Assembly (NCBI GenBank): GCA_964597315.1
Contig: CAZQXD010000050.1
Coordinates: forward strand, 1 to 31,479
Length of the DNA stretch: 31,479 bases
Reading direction: 5' to 3'
Source: CAZQXD01 sp964597315
GTDB taxonomy: Bacteria; Pseudomonadota; Gammaproteobacteria; Competibacterales; Competibacteraceae
Under the pieces are notes generated by a model that was given only the letters and a program-made list of their open reading frames with translations, searched no databases and was not told the DNA's origin. The position numbers were made by a program, and so were the translations under genes. Every line of letters begins with the position of its first letter. Position 1 is the stretch's first letter. Positions 1-8,780 of the stretch are shown here, one piece after another.

Positions 1-2
1 CT

Positions 3-2984
3 GCTATTCAAAATCAACATCCTAACACATCATCACTCAATCTACATGACTACCACCGCGTGGTGCTGGCCACCGACAATTCCATCTATCAGCTTCTGCC
101 CCAGGGGGTGATCTATCCCCGGGATCTGGAAGACCTCGCTATGGTGGCGCGGCTGGTCGGCGAGGAACGGTTCCGGGACATTGTGGTAGCGGCCCGGGGC
201 GGCGGCACCGGCACCAACGGCCAGTCGCTCACCGACGGGCTGGTGGTGGATCTGTCCAAATACATGAATGCCATTTTGGAGATCGACCCCATCCGGCGCC
301 AGGCCCGGGTCCAGGCCGGCGTGGTGAAGGACCAGCTCAACGCCGCCCTGGCCCCCCACGGCCTGTTCTTCGCCCCGGAACTGTCCACCAGCAACCGCGC
401 TACCCTCGGCGGCATGATCAACACTGATGCCAGCGGCCAAGGTTCTTGCCTGTACGGCAAGACCAGGGACCATGTGCTGAGCCTCAAAAGCGTGTTGCTT
501 GGGGGTACGGTCTGGGAGTCCCGTCCCCTGAGCGACGGGGAACTGGTGACCGTCAAGGCCCGGGACGACCGGGTGGGCGAGGCGCACCGGGTGGTGGACA
601 CCCTTTTTCGGGACCACGAGCAGGCGATCCAGGAACGCTTTCCCAAGCTCAACCGCTGTCTCACCGGCTACGACCTGGCCCATATCCGCGACGCTGCGGG
701 GCGCTTCGACCTGAATGCCATTCTCTGCGGTGCCGAAGGCACCCTGGCCTTTATCGCCGAGGCCACCCTCAATGTGCTGCCCATTCCCAAATACTCGGCC
801 CTGGTCAACATCCGTTACCCGAGCTTTGAAGACACCCTGCGCGACGCCCAGGAACTGATGGGGACCAGCCCCACTTCCATCGAAACGGTGGATTCCAAGG
901 TCCTGCGACTGGCCATGAACGATATGGTCTGGGATACGGTGCGGGAGTTCTTCCCGGACGACGGCACTCTGGCCCAAGGCATCAATCTGGTGGAATACAC
1001 CGCCGACAACGAGGCGGAACTGCGAGCCGGGGTCCAGCGCCTCATCGACCGCCTGGAGACCACCCCGGGCCGTAACGGCTATACCATCGCCTACGGCGAA
1101 GATCAGGTAAAACGCATCTGGGCCATGCGCAAAAAATCCGTGGGCCTGCTGGGCAACGCCGAGGGGGAACGCCGACCCGTGCCCTTCGTGGAGGACACTG
1201 CCGTGCCCCCGGAACATCTGGCCGATTACATCATGGAATTTCGGGCGGTGTTGGACAGCCACGGTCTGGACTACGGCATGTTCGGCCATGTGGACGCCGG
1301 GGTGCTGCATGTGCGCCCGGCCCTGGACCTGAAGGACCCGGCCCAAGAGCGCCACATCCGGGAAATCAGCGACGCGGTGGCGGCCCTGACCCGCAAATAC
1401 CACGGCCTCTTATGGGGCGAGCATGGCAAGGGCGTACGTTCCGAGTATGCCCCGGACTTTTTCGGCCCCCTGTATCCCTGCCTGCAAGCGATCAAGGCCG
1501 CCTTCGACCCCTATAACCAGCTCAATCCGGGCAAGATCTGCACTCCGCCGGGGCGGGGCGAACTGCTGAAAATCGACGCCGTGCCCACCCGGGGCCAACA
1601 CGACCGGGGGATTCCCGAGCCGACCCGTGCGGAGTTCAGCGCCGCCCTATACTGCAACGGCAACGGCGCCTGCTACAACTACGATGCCGATGACCCCATG
1701 TGTCCGTCCTGGAAGGGCACCCGGGAACGCATCCACTCCCCCAAGGGCCGCGCCCAGCTCATTAAGGAATGGCTGCGGTTGCTGGCTGTCCAGGACAGCG
1801 ATCTGGTGGCTGCAAACCATGGGTCGCGGCAGGGCGGCTGGCTGGCTGGCCTGCCTGGACGGCTGCGCAACAGCCTGGCCCGGCGCCGAGGAGAGTATGA
1901 CTTTTCCCACGAAGTCCACGCCGCCATGGCCGGCTGCCTGGCCTGTAAATCCTGCGCCAGTCAATGCCCCATCAAGGTGGATGTGCCGGACTTCCGGTCA
2001 CGGTTCCTGGAGCTGTATTACGGACGCTATCCGCGCCCGGCCAAGGATTATCTGATCGGCGCCCTGGAGACCCTGCTACCCTGGCTGGCTCGTTTTCCAG
2101 GAGTCTATAACCTGGTTCTGGACAACGCCCCGGCCCGGGACTTGTCTCACCGATTGCTGGGACTGGTGGACAACCCTCGGCTAAGCGGCATAGACCTTGA
2201 CCGGGAGGCTGCCCGGCGGGCAATCATCCTAGCCACCCCCTCCGTCCTTCAAGCCCTGTCCGGGGTGGCCAAGGCCCGGGCCGTGGTTATTGTCCAGGAC
2301 GCCTTCACCCGCTACTTTGAAACCCCCTTGGTGCTGGATGTATTGGACGTCCTCCAGCGACTGGGCTTCAGTCCGTACCTGGCTCCGTTTCGACCAAACG
2401 GTAAGCCTTTGCACGTACACGGCTTTCTGGGTCCGTTCGGTAAAGTGGCCGGGCGCAACGCCGACGCCCTCCAAGCTCTGGCCCAAACCGGCATACCCCT
2501 GATAGGCATCGACCCCTCCATGACCCTCACTTATCGGGCCGAGTACCGGAAAAGCCTAGGCGCGGAGCGGGCGCCCCGAGTGCTGCTGGCGCAAGAATGG
2601 CTAGCCACCCAAAAGAACCACCTGCAAGCCCTGGACCTGAAGCTGCCGCCCCGGTCCTTTGAGCTACTGGCCCACTGCACCGAAAAAACTACCGCCGCCC
2701 CCTCGATCAAGGATTGGCAGAGGGTGTTCGCCGCCCTGGGCCAGACCCTGACTCCCGTGGCCACCGGCTGTTGTGGCATGGCTGGCACCTATGGCCACGA
2801 GGCGGCCAACTTGGAGACATCCAAGCATATTTATGCCCTGAGCTGGGGAAAAATACTCCAGGACCCGGCGCGCCGGGCGCGGCTCCTGGCCGACGGCTAT
2901 TCCTGCCGGAGCCAGGTCAAGCGCCTGGATGGATTGACCTTGCGCCATCCCTTGCAGGCGCTGCTGGAGTTGCTGCCAGCCTAG
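3..2984 (+). CDS. ydiJ: YdiJ-like FAD/Fe-S oxidoreductase (D-2-hydroxyacid dehydrogenase type), 5' partial
   Basis: Fused flavoprotein of the D-lactate/2-hydroxyglutarate dehydrogenase group, expected to oxidise a D-2-hydroxyacid and pass electrons through Fe-S clusters; the substrate cannot be read from sequence. The frame is open to the window edge and has no ATG/GTG/TTG before the GTG at 60. E. coli YdiJ (about 1018 aa) has more residues ahead of the shared TDNSIYQLLP, so the true start lies outside; 993 residues are visible. In order: FAD_binding_4 domain with RGGGTGTNGQ (about 198-227) and STSNRATLGGMINTDASGQG; FAD-oxidase C-terminal domain with FGHVDAGVLHVRP and GEHGKG; Fe-S cysteines CNGNGAC (1653-1674) and CLACKSCASQCP (1934-1970); a C-terminal CCG-type region with GCCGMAG near 2766-2785. 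It converges on the dpp operon with a 44-base gap and no clear terminator. Family assignment is strong, substrate unknown. Confidence 0.93.
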   Translation, partial: AIQNQHPNTSSLNLHDYHRVVLATDNSIYQLLPQGVIYPRDLEDLAMVARLVGEERFRDIVVAARGGGTGTNGQSLTDGLVVDLSKYMNAILEIDPIRRQARVQAGVVKDQLNAALAPHGLFFAPELSTSNRATLGGMINTDASGQGSCLYGKTRDHVLSLKSVLLGGTVWESRPLSDGELVTVKARDDRVGEAHRVVDTLFRDHEQAIQERFPKLNRCLTGYDLAHIRDAAGRFDLNAILCGAEGTLAFIAEATLNVLPIPKYSALVNIRYPSFEDTLRDAQELMGTSPTSIETVDSKVLRLAMNDMVWDTVREFFPDDGTLAQGINLVEYTADNEAELRAGVQRLIDRLETTPGRNGYTIAYGEDQVKRIWAMRKKSVGLLGNAEGERRPVPFVEDTAVPPEHLADYIMEFRAVLDSHGLDYGMFGHVDAGVLHVRPALDLKDPAQERHIREISDAVAALTRKYHGLLWGEHGKGVRSEYAPDFFGPLYPCLQAIKAAFDPYNQLNPGKICTPPGRGELLKIDAVPTRGQHDRGIPEPTRAEFSAALYCNGNGACYNYDADDPMCPSWKGTRERIHSPKGRAQLIKEWLRLLAVQDSDLVAANHGSRQGGWLAGLPGRLRNSLARRRGEYDFSHEVHAAMAGCLACKSCASQCPIKVDVPDFRSRFLELYYGRYPRPAKDYLIGALETLLPWLARFPGVYNLVLDNAPARDLSHRLLGLVDNPRLSGIDLDREAARRAIILATPSVLQALSGVAKARAVVIVQDAFTRYFETPLVLDVLDVLQRLGFSPYLAPFRPNGKPLHVHGFLGPFGKVAGRNADALQALAQTGIPLIGIDPSMTLTYRAEYRKSLGAERAPRVLLAQEWLATQKNHLQALDLKLPPRSFELLAHCTEKTTAAPSIKDWQRVFAALGQTLTPVATGCCGMAGTYGHEAANLETSKHIYALSWGKILQDPARRARLLADGYSCRSQVKRLDGLTLRHPLQALLELLPA

Positions 2985-3028
2985 GGCCAGGCCGCGAAGC
3001 CACTAGTGATTGTTCAGCGCAAGAGCCT

Positions 3029-4012
3029 TTATGCCACCTGCGGTCCCACTCGCTCAGCGTGGTGGCAGGCCACCCGTCGACCGTCCACCTGCCGCGGTTC
3101 CGGGACAATGTGGGTGCATTCCGTGGTGGCGAAGGGGCAGCGGTTATGAAATGCACAACCCGGGGGCGGGTTCAGGGGCGAGGGCAACTCGCCCTTGAGG
3201 GGGATATGGGTTTGGCGCTCAGCGATGTTGATCCGGGGCATGGAGGCCAGCAGGGCCAAAGTATACGGGTGGCGTGGCCGCTGGAAAATCACCGCCTTGG
3301 GACCATGCTCCACGGCCTTGCCCAAGTACATTACCAACACCTCGTCGGCGATGTGGCGCACCACCGACAAGTCGTGGGAGATGAACACATAGGCCACGCC
3401 CATTTCGTCTTGCAGATCCATCAACAGGTTCAGCACTTGGGCCTGGATGGACACGTCCAGAGCCGAAACCGGCTCGTCGGCCACGATCACCTTCGGCTCC
3501 AGCATCAGCGCCCGGGCAATGGCGATGCGCTGGCGCTGGCCCCCGGAGAACATATGAGGATAGCGGCCATAGAACTCCGGCCGCAGCCCCACCTTGGCCA
3601 TAATGCCCCGCACCCGTTCCTCTCGCCGCCGGGCGTCCAGGGGGGTGTTGATCTTCAGGGGTTCCTGGAGGATAGCCCCCACCTTCTTGCGGGGGTTGAG
3701 GGAGCCATAGGGGTTCTGAAAAATGATCTGCACATCCCGGCGGGCCTGACGACGCTCGGCCCGGGAGGCTTGGGCCAGGTCCCGTCCCGACAGCCACAGG
3801 GCACCGCCGGTGGGTTCCTCGATCAAGGTCAGTTGGCGGGCTAGGGTGGACTTGCCGCAGCCGGACTCCCCCACCACCGCCAGGGTATGGCGGGGATGGA
3901 GTTCGAAGGACACCCCGTCCAGAGCCTTGACCGTGGCCTTATCCTTGAACAGACCCCGGGAGACCAGATAATAGCGGGCCAGGCGGTCCGCCTTCATCAG
4001 CACTTCAGGCAT
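3029..4012 (-). CDS. dppF: Dipeptide ABC transporter ATP-binding protein DppF
   Basis: Second ATPase of the dipeptide importer; it pairs with DppD on the cytoplasmic face of DppBC and powers uptake. Visible motifs are Walker A GESGCGKST, Q-loop IIFQNPYGSLNPR, ABC signature FSGGQRQR, Walker B VIVADEPVSALD and the H-loop in FISHDLS. The C-terminal oligopeptide-type extension carries four cysteines (GC, RCPF, EC, AC). I start it at the ATG at 4012, which has GGAGG eight bases upstream and overlaps the dppD stop by 8 bases; a GTG at 4030 would add six residues. This gives 327 aa (E. coli DppF 334). It is the last gene of dppABCDF, and the overlap suggests translational coupling. Confidence 0.95.
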   Translation of the reverse strand: MPEVLMKADRLARYYLVSRGLFKDKATVKALDGVSFELHPRHTLAVVGESGCGKSTLARQLTLIEEPTGGALWLSGRDLAQASRAERRQARRDVQIIFQNPYGSLNPRKKVGAILQEPLKINTPLDARRREERVRGIMAKVGLRPEFYGRYPHMFSGGQRQRIAIARALMLEPKVIVADEPVSALDVSIQAQVLNLLMDLQDEMGVAYVFISHDLSVVRHIADEVLVMYLGKAVEHGPKAVIFQRPRHPYTLALLASMPRINIAERQTHIPLKGELPSPLNPPPGCAFHNRCPFATTECTHIVPEPRQVDGRRVACHHAERVGPQVA

Positions 4013-5015
4013 GGGCCGAGCCTCCGTCACCGAACCGGTAATCGGGCTGGCCGCCCCGGTCCAGGGGATAAAAACACCGGACCCATCGACCCCGGGCCTG
4101 AAGCAACTCCGGCTCCACCACCCGGCAGCGGTCGGTGGCGTAGGGGCAACGGGGGTTGAGCAGACAGCCCTTGGGCCGGTCGTACTGGCCGGGCACCACG
4201 CCGGGGATGGTAGCCAGCCGCTCCCGGCCCTTGCTGTGTTCCGGCAGGGCCTTGAGCAGGGCCTGGGTGTAGGGGTGCTGGGGATGGCCGAGTACCGCCT
4301 CCGCCGGGCCGGTCTCCACCACCTGGCCGGCGTACATCACCACCACCCGGGCGCAGGTCTCGGCCACCACGGCCAGATCGTGGGTAATCAGCATCAAAGC
4401 CATACCCCGACTTTGTTGCAAATCCCGCAGCAAGTCCATGATCTGGGCCTGAATGGTCACGTCCAGGGCCGTGGTGGGCTCATCGGCGATCAGCAGCCGG
4501 GGGTTGCAGGCGATGGCCATGGCGATCACCACCCGCTGGCTCATGCCCCCGGAGAGTTGGTGGGGGAAGGCGTCCAAGCGGCTTTGGGGGTCGGGAATGC
4601 CCACCCGCTCCAGCAACTCCAAAGCCCGGGCGCGACGCTCTCGGCGGCTGCCTCCCTCGTGGACTTGGAGGGTCTCCATGATCTGGAAGCCCACGGTGTA
4701 GCAGGGGTTGAGGGAGGTCATGGGGTCCTGAAACACCATGGCGATGTCCTTGCCGATGATCCGCCGCCGCTCCCGGGCGAACATGCGCAACAGGTCCCGG
4801 CCATCGAAACTCAGACGGGAGGCCCGTACCCGGCCCGGCCAGTCGATCAGCCCCATCACCGCCAGGGAGCTGACCGATTTACCGGAACCGGACTCGCCGA
4901 CGATGCCCACCACCTCGCCTTTGTCCACGCCATAGCTCACCCGGTCCACGGCCCGGAACGGGGAGCGCTCGCTGCCGAATTCGACGGTCAGGTCTTGGAT
5001 ATCCAGAAGTGCCAT
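4005..5015 (-). CDS. dppD: Dipeptide ABC transporter ATP-binding protein DppD
   Basis: First ATPase of the dipeptide importer, 336 aa, partner of DppF. Motifs: Walker A GESGSGKS near residue 41, Q-loop MVFQDPMTSLNP, signature LSGGMSQR, Walker B LLIADEPTTALD, H-loop LITHDLAVV. The C-terminal oligopeptide/dipeptide extension has HPYTQALLKALPEH and a four-cysteine set (GCLLNPRCPYATDRC plus a later VRC). The ATG at 5015 lies one base downstream of the dppC stop, so translation is probably coupled. Order and spacing with dppC and dppF make the role secure; substrate range among di- and tripeptides is inferred from DppA. Confidence 0.96.
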   Translation of the reverse strand: MALLDIQDLTVEFGSERSPFRAVDRVSYGVDKGEVVGIVGESGSGKSVSSLAVMGLIDWPGRVRASRLSFDGRDLLRMFARERRRIIGKDIAMVFQDPMTSLNPCYTVGFQIMETLQVHEGGSRRERRARALELLERVGIPDPQSRLDAFPHQLSGGMSQRVVIAMAIACNPRLLIADEPTTALDVTIQAQIMDLLRDLQQSRGMALMLITHDLAVVAETCARVVVMYAGQVVETGPAEAVLGHPQHPYTQALLKALPEHSKGRERLATIPGVVPGQYDRPKGCLLNPRCPYATDRCRVVEPELLQARGRWVRCFYPLDRGGQPDYRFGDGGSAHA

Positions 5016-5016
5016 A

Positions 5017-5991
5017 TTAGCGTTTCAGCCTCGGGTCTAGGGCGTCCCGCAGGCCGTCGCCCATGAGATTGAAGGCCAGCACCGTGATCAGGATGGCCAG
5101 CCCCGGGAAGGTCACCACCCACCAGGCCCGCTGGATGAACTGCCGGGCGTCGGCCAGCATGGTGCCCCACTCCGGGATGGGGGGCTGAGCGCCCAAGCCC
5201 AGAAACCCCAGGGCCGCGGCATCCAGGATGGCCGTGGAAAACCCCAGGGTGGCCTGGACGATCAGAGGGGCCATGCAGTTGGGCAGCACGTTCACGAACA
5301 TCTGCCGCATCAGCCCCGCCCCGGCCACCTGGGAGGCGATCACATAGTCCTTGCCGGTCTCGCCGATCACCGCCGCCCGGGTCAGGCGCACGTAATGGGG
5401 CAGGATCACGATGGCGATGGCCACCATGGCGTTCTCCAGGGACGGTCCCAGAATGGCCACGATGGCGATGGCCAGCAGCAAACTGGGCAGGGCCAGCATG
5501 ATGTCCATCAGCCGCATGATCAGGGTCTCGACGGCGCCCCGGAAAAACCCGGCCATCAGCCCCAGGACGATACCGGCGGCCAAGGACAAAGTGACCACGA
5601 TCACCCCGGTGAGCAGGGACAGCCGGGAGCCGTGGATAAGCCGGGACAGCATATCCCGGCCCACGTCGTCGGTGCCCAGAGGAAACCGCCAATCCCCCGC
5701 CTCGGTCCAGGCCGGGGGCAGCAGCAGGGCCTCCCGGTATTGCTCGAAGGGGGAATGGGGGGCGATCAGGGGCGCGCTCAAGGCCACCAGGGCCATGAAT
5801 ACGATCACCCCCAAGCCCGCCACCGCTCCGTGGTTTTCCCTGAAATGCAGCCAGAACTCCCGGATCGGCCCCGGAGGCGCTTCGGGCACAGAGTCCGCCG
5901 GGCCGACGCTGGGGGGATGGTCGGCGGGCAGGATGAGGGGTTCTTCGCGGATCTCGCTGCTGCCGTTATCGGTGGTGTCTTTGCCGGTCAT
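5017..5991 (-). CDS. dppC: Dipeptide ABC transporter permease DppC
   Basis: Inner-membrane permease of the dipeptide importer, 324 aa, forming the channel with DppB. After a hydrophilic, proline-rich N-terminus of about 45 residues it matches E. coli DppC nearly throughout: LGTDDVGRDMLSRL, MRLMDIMLALPSLLLAI, LPHYVRLTRAAV and the C-terminal LAFNLMGDGLRDALDP. The permease loop that docks onto the ATPases is visible as DYVIASQVAGAGLMRQMF. About six membrane segments are apparent. It starts with ATG 12 bases after the dppB stop and ends next to the dppD start. The N-terminal tail is longer than in E. coli, where DppC has roughly 300 residues. Confidence 0.96.
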   Translation of the reverse strand: MTGKDTTDNGSSEIREEPLILPADHPPSVGPADSVPEAPPGPIREFWLHFRENHGAVAGLGVIVFMALVALSAPLIAPHSPFEQYREALLLPPAWTEAGDWRFPLGTDDVGRDMLSRLIHGSRLSLLTGVIVVTLSLAAGIVLGLMAGFFRGAVETLIMRLMDIMLALPSLLLAIAIVAILGPSLENAMVAIAIVILPHYVRLTRAAVIGETGKDYVIASQVAGAGLMRQMFVNVLPNCMAPLIVQATLGFSTAILDAAALGFLGLGAQPPIPEWGTMLADARQFIQRAWWVVTFPGLAILITVLAFNLMGDGLRDALDPRLKR

Positions 5992-6003
5992 GGTCGTTGC
6001 CTT

Positions 6004-7014
6004 CTATCGCCCATGGCGGATTCGCGGATTGATCAATCCATAGAGCAAATCCACCACAAGGTTCACCAGCATCACCACGCTGGCCACCAGCAGGATGCCT
6101 CCCTGCACCGCCGGATAGTCCCGGCGCTGGATGGAGTCGATCAGCCATTTACCCACCCCCGGCCAGGCAAAAATGGTTTCGGTGAGGATGGCCCCGGCCA
6201 GCAGCACCCCGATTTGCAGGCCGATCACCGTCACCACCGGGATCAGGGCGTTACGCAGGGCATGCAGACCGATCACCCGCCAAGGGGACAGGCCCTTGGC
6301 CCGAGCCACCCGGATATAGTCCTCCCGGATCACCTCCATCATGGCCGAGCGGGTCATGCGGGCGATCACCGCCAGGGGGATAGTGCCCAGCACGATGGCC
6401 GGCAGGATCAAATGGTGCAGGGCCGACCAGAAGGCGCCGGTATCCCCGGCCAGCAGGCTATCGATCAGCAGAAAGCCGGTCACCGGCTCTACCCAGTACA
6501 TGACCGAGATGCGCCCGGACACCGGAGTCCAGCCCAGGTTCACGGAAAACAGCAGGATCAACAGCAGCGCCCACCAGAAGATGGGCATGGAATAGCCGGT
6601 CAGGGACAGGCCCATGACCGTGTGATCGAACACCGAACCTCGGCGCACCGCCGCCAGAATACCCACGGGCAGACCCACGGCGATGGCGAACACGATAGCG
6701 CAAAGGGATAGCTCCACGGTGGCCGGAAACAGGGTCAGGAACTCCGACAGCACCGGGGCCTTGGTGATGATGGAATCCCCCAAATCCCCCTGGAACACAT
6801 TGCCGATATAGTCCAGATACTGCCGCCACAGGGGCCGGTCGAAGCCCATGTCCGCCAGCAATTGGGCGTGGCGTTCTGGACTCATGCCCCGTTCCCCGGC
6901 CATCAGTTCCACCGGGTCCCCGGGGATCAGCCGGATCAATGAGAAAGCGATCAGGGTCACCCCCAGAAAGGTGGGGACCAGCAGGCCCAGCCGCCGCAAA
7001 ATAAACAGGATCAT
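6004..7014 (-). CDS. dppB: Dipeptide ABC transporter permease DppB
   Basis: Inner-membrane permease of the dipeptide importer, 336 aa, close to the usual 339. It opens with the family N-terminus MILFILRRLGLLVPTFLGVT, followed by LIRLIPGDPVELMAGERG and LGDSIITKAPVL. The ATPase-coupling loop is DYIRVARAKGLSPWRVIGLH, and the C-terminus has GVGKWLIDSI and DLLYGLINPRIRHGR. Six membrane segments are visible. It lies 56 bases downstream of dppA; that gap is larger than the others in the operon and may let more of the abundant binding protein be made, as is common for such operons. The start has only a weak ribosome site (GGGA). Confidence 0.96.
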   Translation of the reverse strand: MILFILRRLGLLVPTFLGVTLIAFSLIRLIPGDPVELMAGERGMSPERHAQLLADMGFDRPLWRQYLDYIGNVFQGDLGDSIITKAPVLSEFLTLFPATVELSLCAIVFAIAVGLPVGILAAVRRGSVFDHTVMGLSLTGYSMPIFWWALLLILLFSVNLGWTPVSGRISVMYWVEPVTGFLLIDSLLAGDTGAFWSALHHLILPAIVLGTIPLAVIARMTRSAMMEVIREDYIRVARAKGLSPWRVIGLHALRNALIPVVTVIGLQIGVLLAGAILTETIFAWPGVGKWLIDSIQRRDYPAVQGGILLVASVVMLVNLVVDLLYGLINPRIRHGR

Positions 7015-7070
7015 GGGGCGCTATTCCCACAGGGGGGCCAGCGGATCGCCATGCCCGCCGACCCTCAGCC

Positions 7071-8669
7071 TTATTGCTGGAGGTCCACGCCGTAGAACAC
7101 GTTGCCGCCGAAGGGGTCGATTTTGAAATCCACCACCTCTTTGCGCACCGGCTGGAACACCACGGAATGGGCGATGGTCACCCAGGGGGCCTGCTCCTTG
7201 AAGATCACTTGGGCCTGCTTGTACAACTCGGTGCGCTGGTCCTTGTCGGTCACCCGCTTGGCTTCCTGGATCAGTTCCTCGAAAGGCTGATGACACCAAC
7301 GGGCGCGGTTGGCGCTGCCCACGCCGTCGCAACCCAGCAGCACCGCCAGAAAGTTATCCGGGTCGCCGTTGTCCCCGGTCCAGCCCAGCATCACGGTCTG
7401 GTGTTCGCCGTCCTTGGAACGCTTCAGATATTCGCCCCATTCGTAGGACACGATTTGGGCCTTGACGCCTATCTTGTCCCAATCGGCCTGGATCATCTCG
7501 GCCATGCGCCGGGCGTTGGGGTTGTAGGGGCGCTGCACGGGCATGGCCCAGAGATCGGTCTCGAAACCATCCCCATGGCCCGCCTCGGTCAGCAGTTGCT
7601 TGGCTTGCTCGGGGTCGTAGGGGTAATCCTGAACCTCGTCGTTATAGGACCAAATGGTGGGGGGGATGGGGTTCTTAGCCACCTTGCCGGCGCCTTGGTA
7701 GACCGCCTCGATGATGGCGTCTTTGTTGATGGCCAGGTTCAGGGCCTGGCGGGCTTTCACGTTGTCGAAAGGTTTTTTCTCGGTGTTGAAGCCCAGGTAG
7801 CCCACATTCAGGCCCTCTTGCTCCAACAGCTTGATATCCGTGTCCTGGCGCATCTGCTCCAGGTCGGCGGGGTTGGGATAAGGCATCACATGGCATTCCC
7901 CGGCCTTGAGCTTGGCGTAGCGCACCGAGGCGTCCGGGGTGATGGCGAACACCAACATATCAATGGGGGCTTTGCCTTGCCAGTAATCGGGGTGGGCCTT
8001 GTAGCGGATCACCGCATCCTTTTGGTAGGCCAGCAACTGGAAGGGACCGGTGCCCACAGGCGCCTGGTTCATCTGCTCCTGGCGGCCTTGTTGTTCCAGT
8101 TGGTCGGCATATTCCTTGGACAGGATGGAAGCGAAATCCATGCCCATATTAGCGATGAACGGGGCCTCGGGGCGGGTCAGCTTGAACTTCACCGTATGGT
8201 CGTCCACTTTCTGGATGTCCGCCAGCAGTTCCGACATGCTCATGCTGTTGAAGTATTCGTAGGCGCCCCCGGAGACGGCGTGCCAGGGATGGTCTTTTTT
8301 CCACATCCGATTGAAGCTGTATAGCACGTCGTCGGCATTGAAATCCCGGGTTGGAGTGAAGTCCCGGGTGGTGTGGAATTTCACCCCTTCGCGCAGATGA
8401 AACGTGTACTCGGTACCGTCCTCGGAGACCTCCCAGGACTCGGCCAGCCCGGGCGCGACAGTAGTGGTGCCCCGCTCGAACAGCACCAGCCGGTCGTAGA
8501 CCGATTTAGAACTGGCGTCGAACGTGGTGCCGGCGGTATAAAGCTGGGGATTGAAGCCCTCGGGGCTACCCTCGGAGCAGAACACCAGAATTTTGGCGGC
8601 CAGCACGGGGGTCGACAGGGACAGCAGGGCCAAGGCTAGGGTGGCTCGGCGGAAAACAGCGTTGCGCAT
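7071..8669 (-). CDS. dppA: Periplasmic dipeptide-binding protein DppA
   Basis: Family 5 solute-binding protein, 532 aa (E. coli DppA 535), that captures dipeptides in the periplasm and delivers them to DppBCDF. A Sec signal peptide covers about residues 1-25 (MRNAVFRRATLALALLSLST, then PVLA). Long stretches match E. coli DppA: CSEGSPEGFNPQLYTAGTT, PGLAESWEVSEDGTEYTFHL, MPYPNPADLEQM, MPVQRPYNPNARRMAEMIQA and MLGWTGDNGDPDNFLAVLL. Two cysteines near the C-terminus (LLGCDG, RWCHQPF) sit where E. coli has a disulfide. A strong ribosome site, GGAGG, lies seven bases before the ATG. It leads the operon and is preceded by a chemoreceptor gene, relevant because DppA also serves dipeptide taxis in enterics. 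Confidence 0.97.
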   Translation of the reverse strand: MRNAVFRRATLALALLSLSTPVLAAKILVFCSEGSPEGFNPQLYTAGTTFDASSKSVYDRLVLFERGTTTVAPGLAESWEVSEDGTEYTFHLREGVKFHTTRDFTPTRDFNADDVLYSFNRMWKKDHPWHAVSGGAYEYFNSMSMSELLADIQKVDDHTVKFKLTRPEAPFIANMGMDFASILSKEYADQLEQQGRQEQMNQAPVGTGPFQLLAYQKDAVIRYKAHPDYWQGKAPIDMLVFAITPDASVRYAKLKAGECHVMPYPNPADLEQMRQDTDIKLLEQEGLNVGYLGFNTEKKPFDNVKARQALNLAINKDAIIEAVYQGAGKVAKNPIPPTIWSYNDEVQDYPYDPEQAKQLLTEAGHGDGFETDLWAMPVQRPYNPNARRMAEMIQADWDKIGVKAQIVSYEWGEYLKRSKDGEHQTVMLGWTGDNGDPDNFLAVLLGCDGVGSANRARWCHQPFEELIQEAKRVTDKDQRTELYKQAQVIFKEQAPWVTIAHSVVFQPVRKEVVDFKIDPFGGNVFYGVDLQQ

Positions 8670-8780
8670 GATCGATCCTCCATGGATATTCGCTTAGGAG
8701 GGAAGGGTATTTCACCAGCCTAGCCCAGCTTTTGAAATATGCCACTGCGCCACCGACCACGAATGGGCCAAATCGCCTCG

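Noticed and set aside
42..1403. 453-residue open frame antisense to the YdiJ-like gene
   Set aside because: Rich in G, H, Q and V as expected from the complement of GC-rich coding DNA; no domain, no ribosome site, and the opposite strand encodes a clear enzyme.
5395..8324. Long plus-strand open frames (438 and 416 aa) across dppC, dppB and dppA
   Set aside because: Low-complexity H/Q/G composition, no known motif, fully antisense to well-matched dpp genes.
8670..8780. dppA promoter (TTTCAA, 17 bases, TGAAAT)
   Set aside because: Too few consensus matches to support; the gap is noted only as the likely place.
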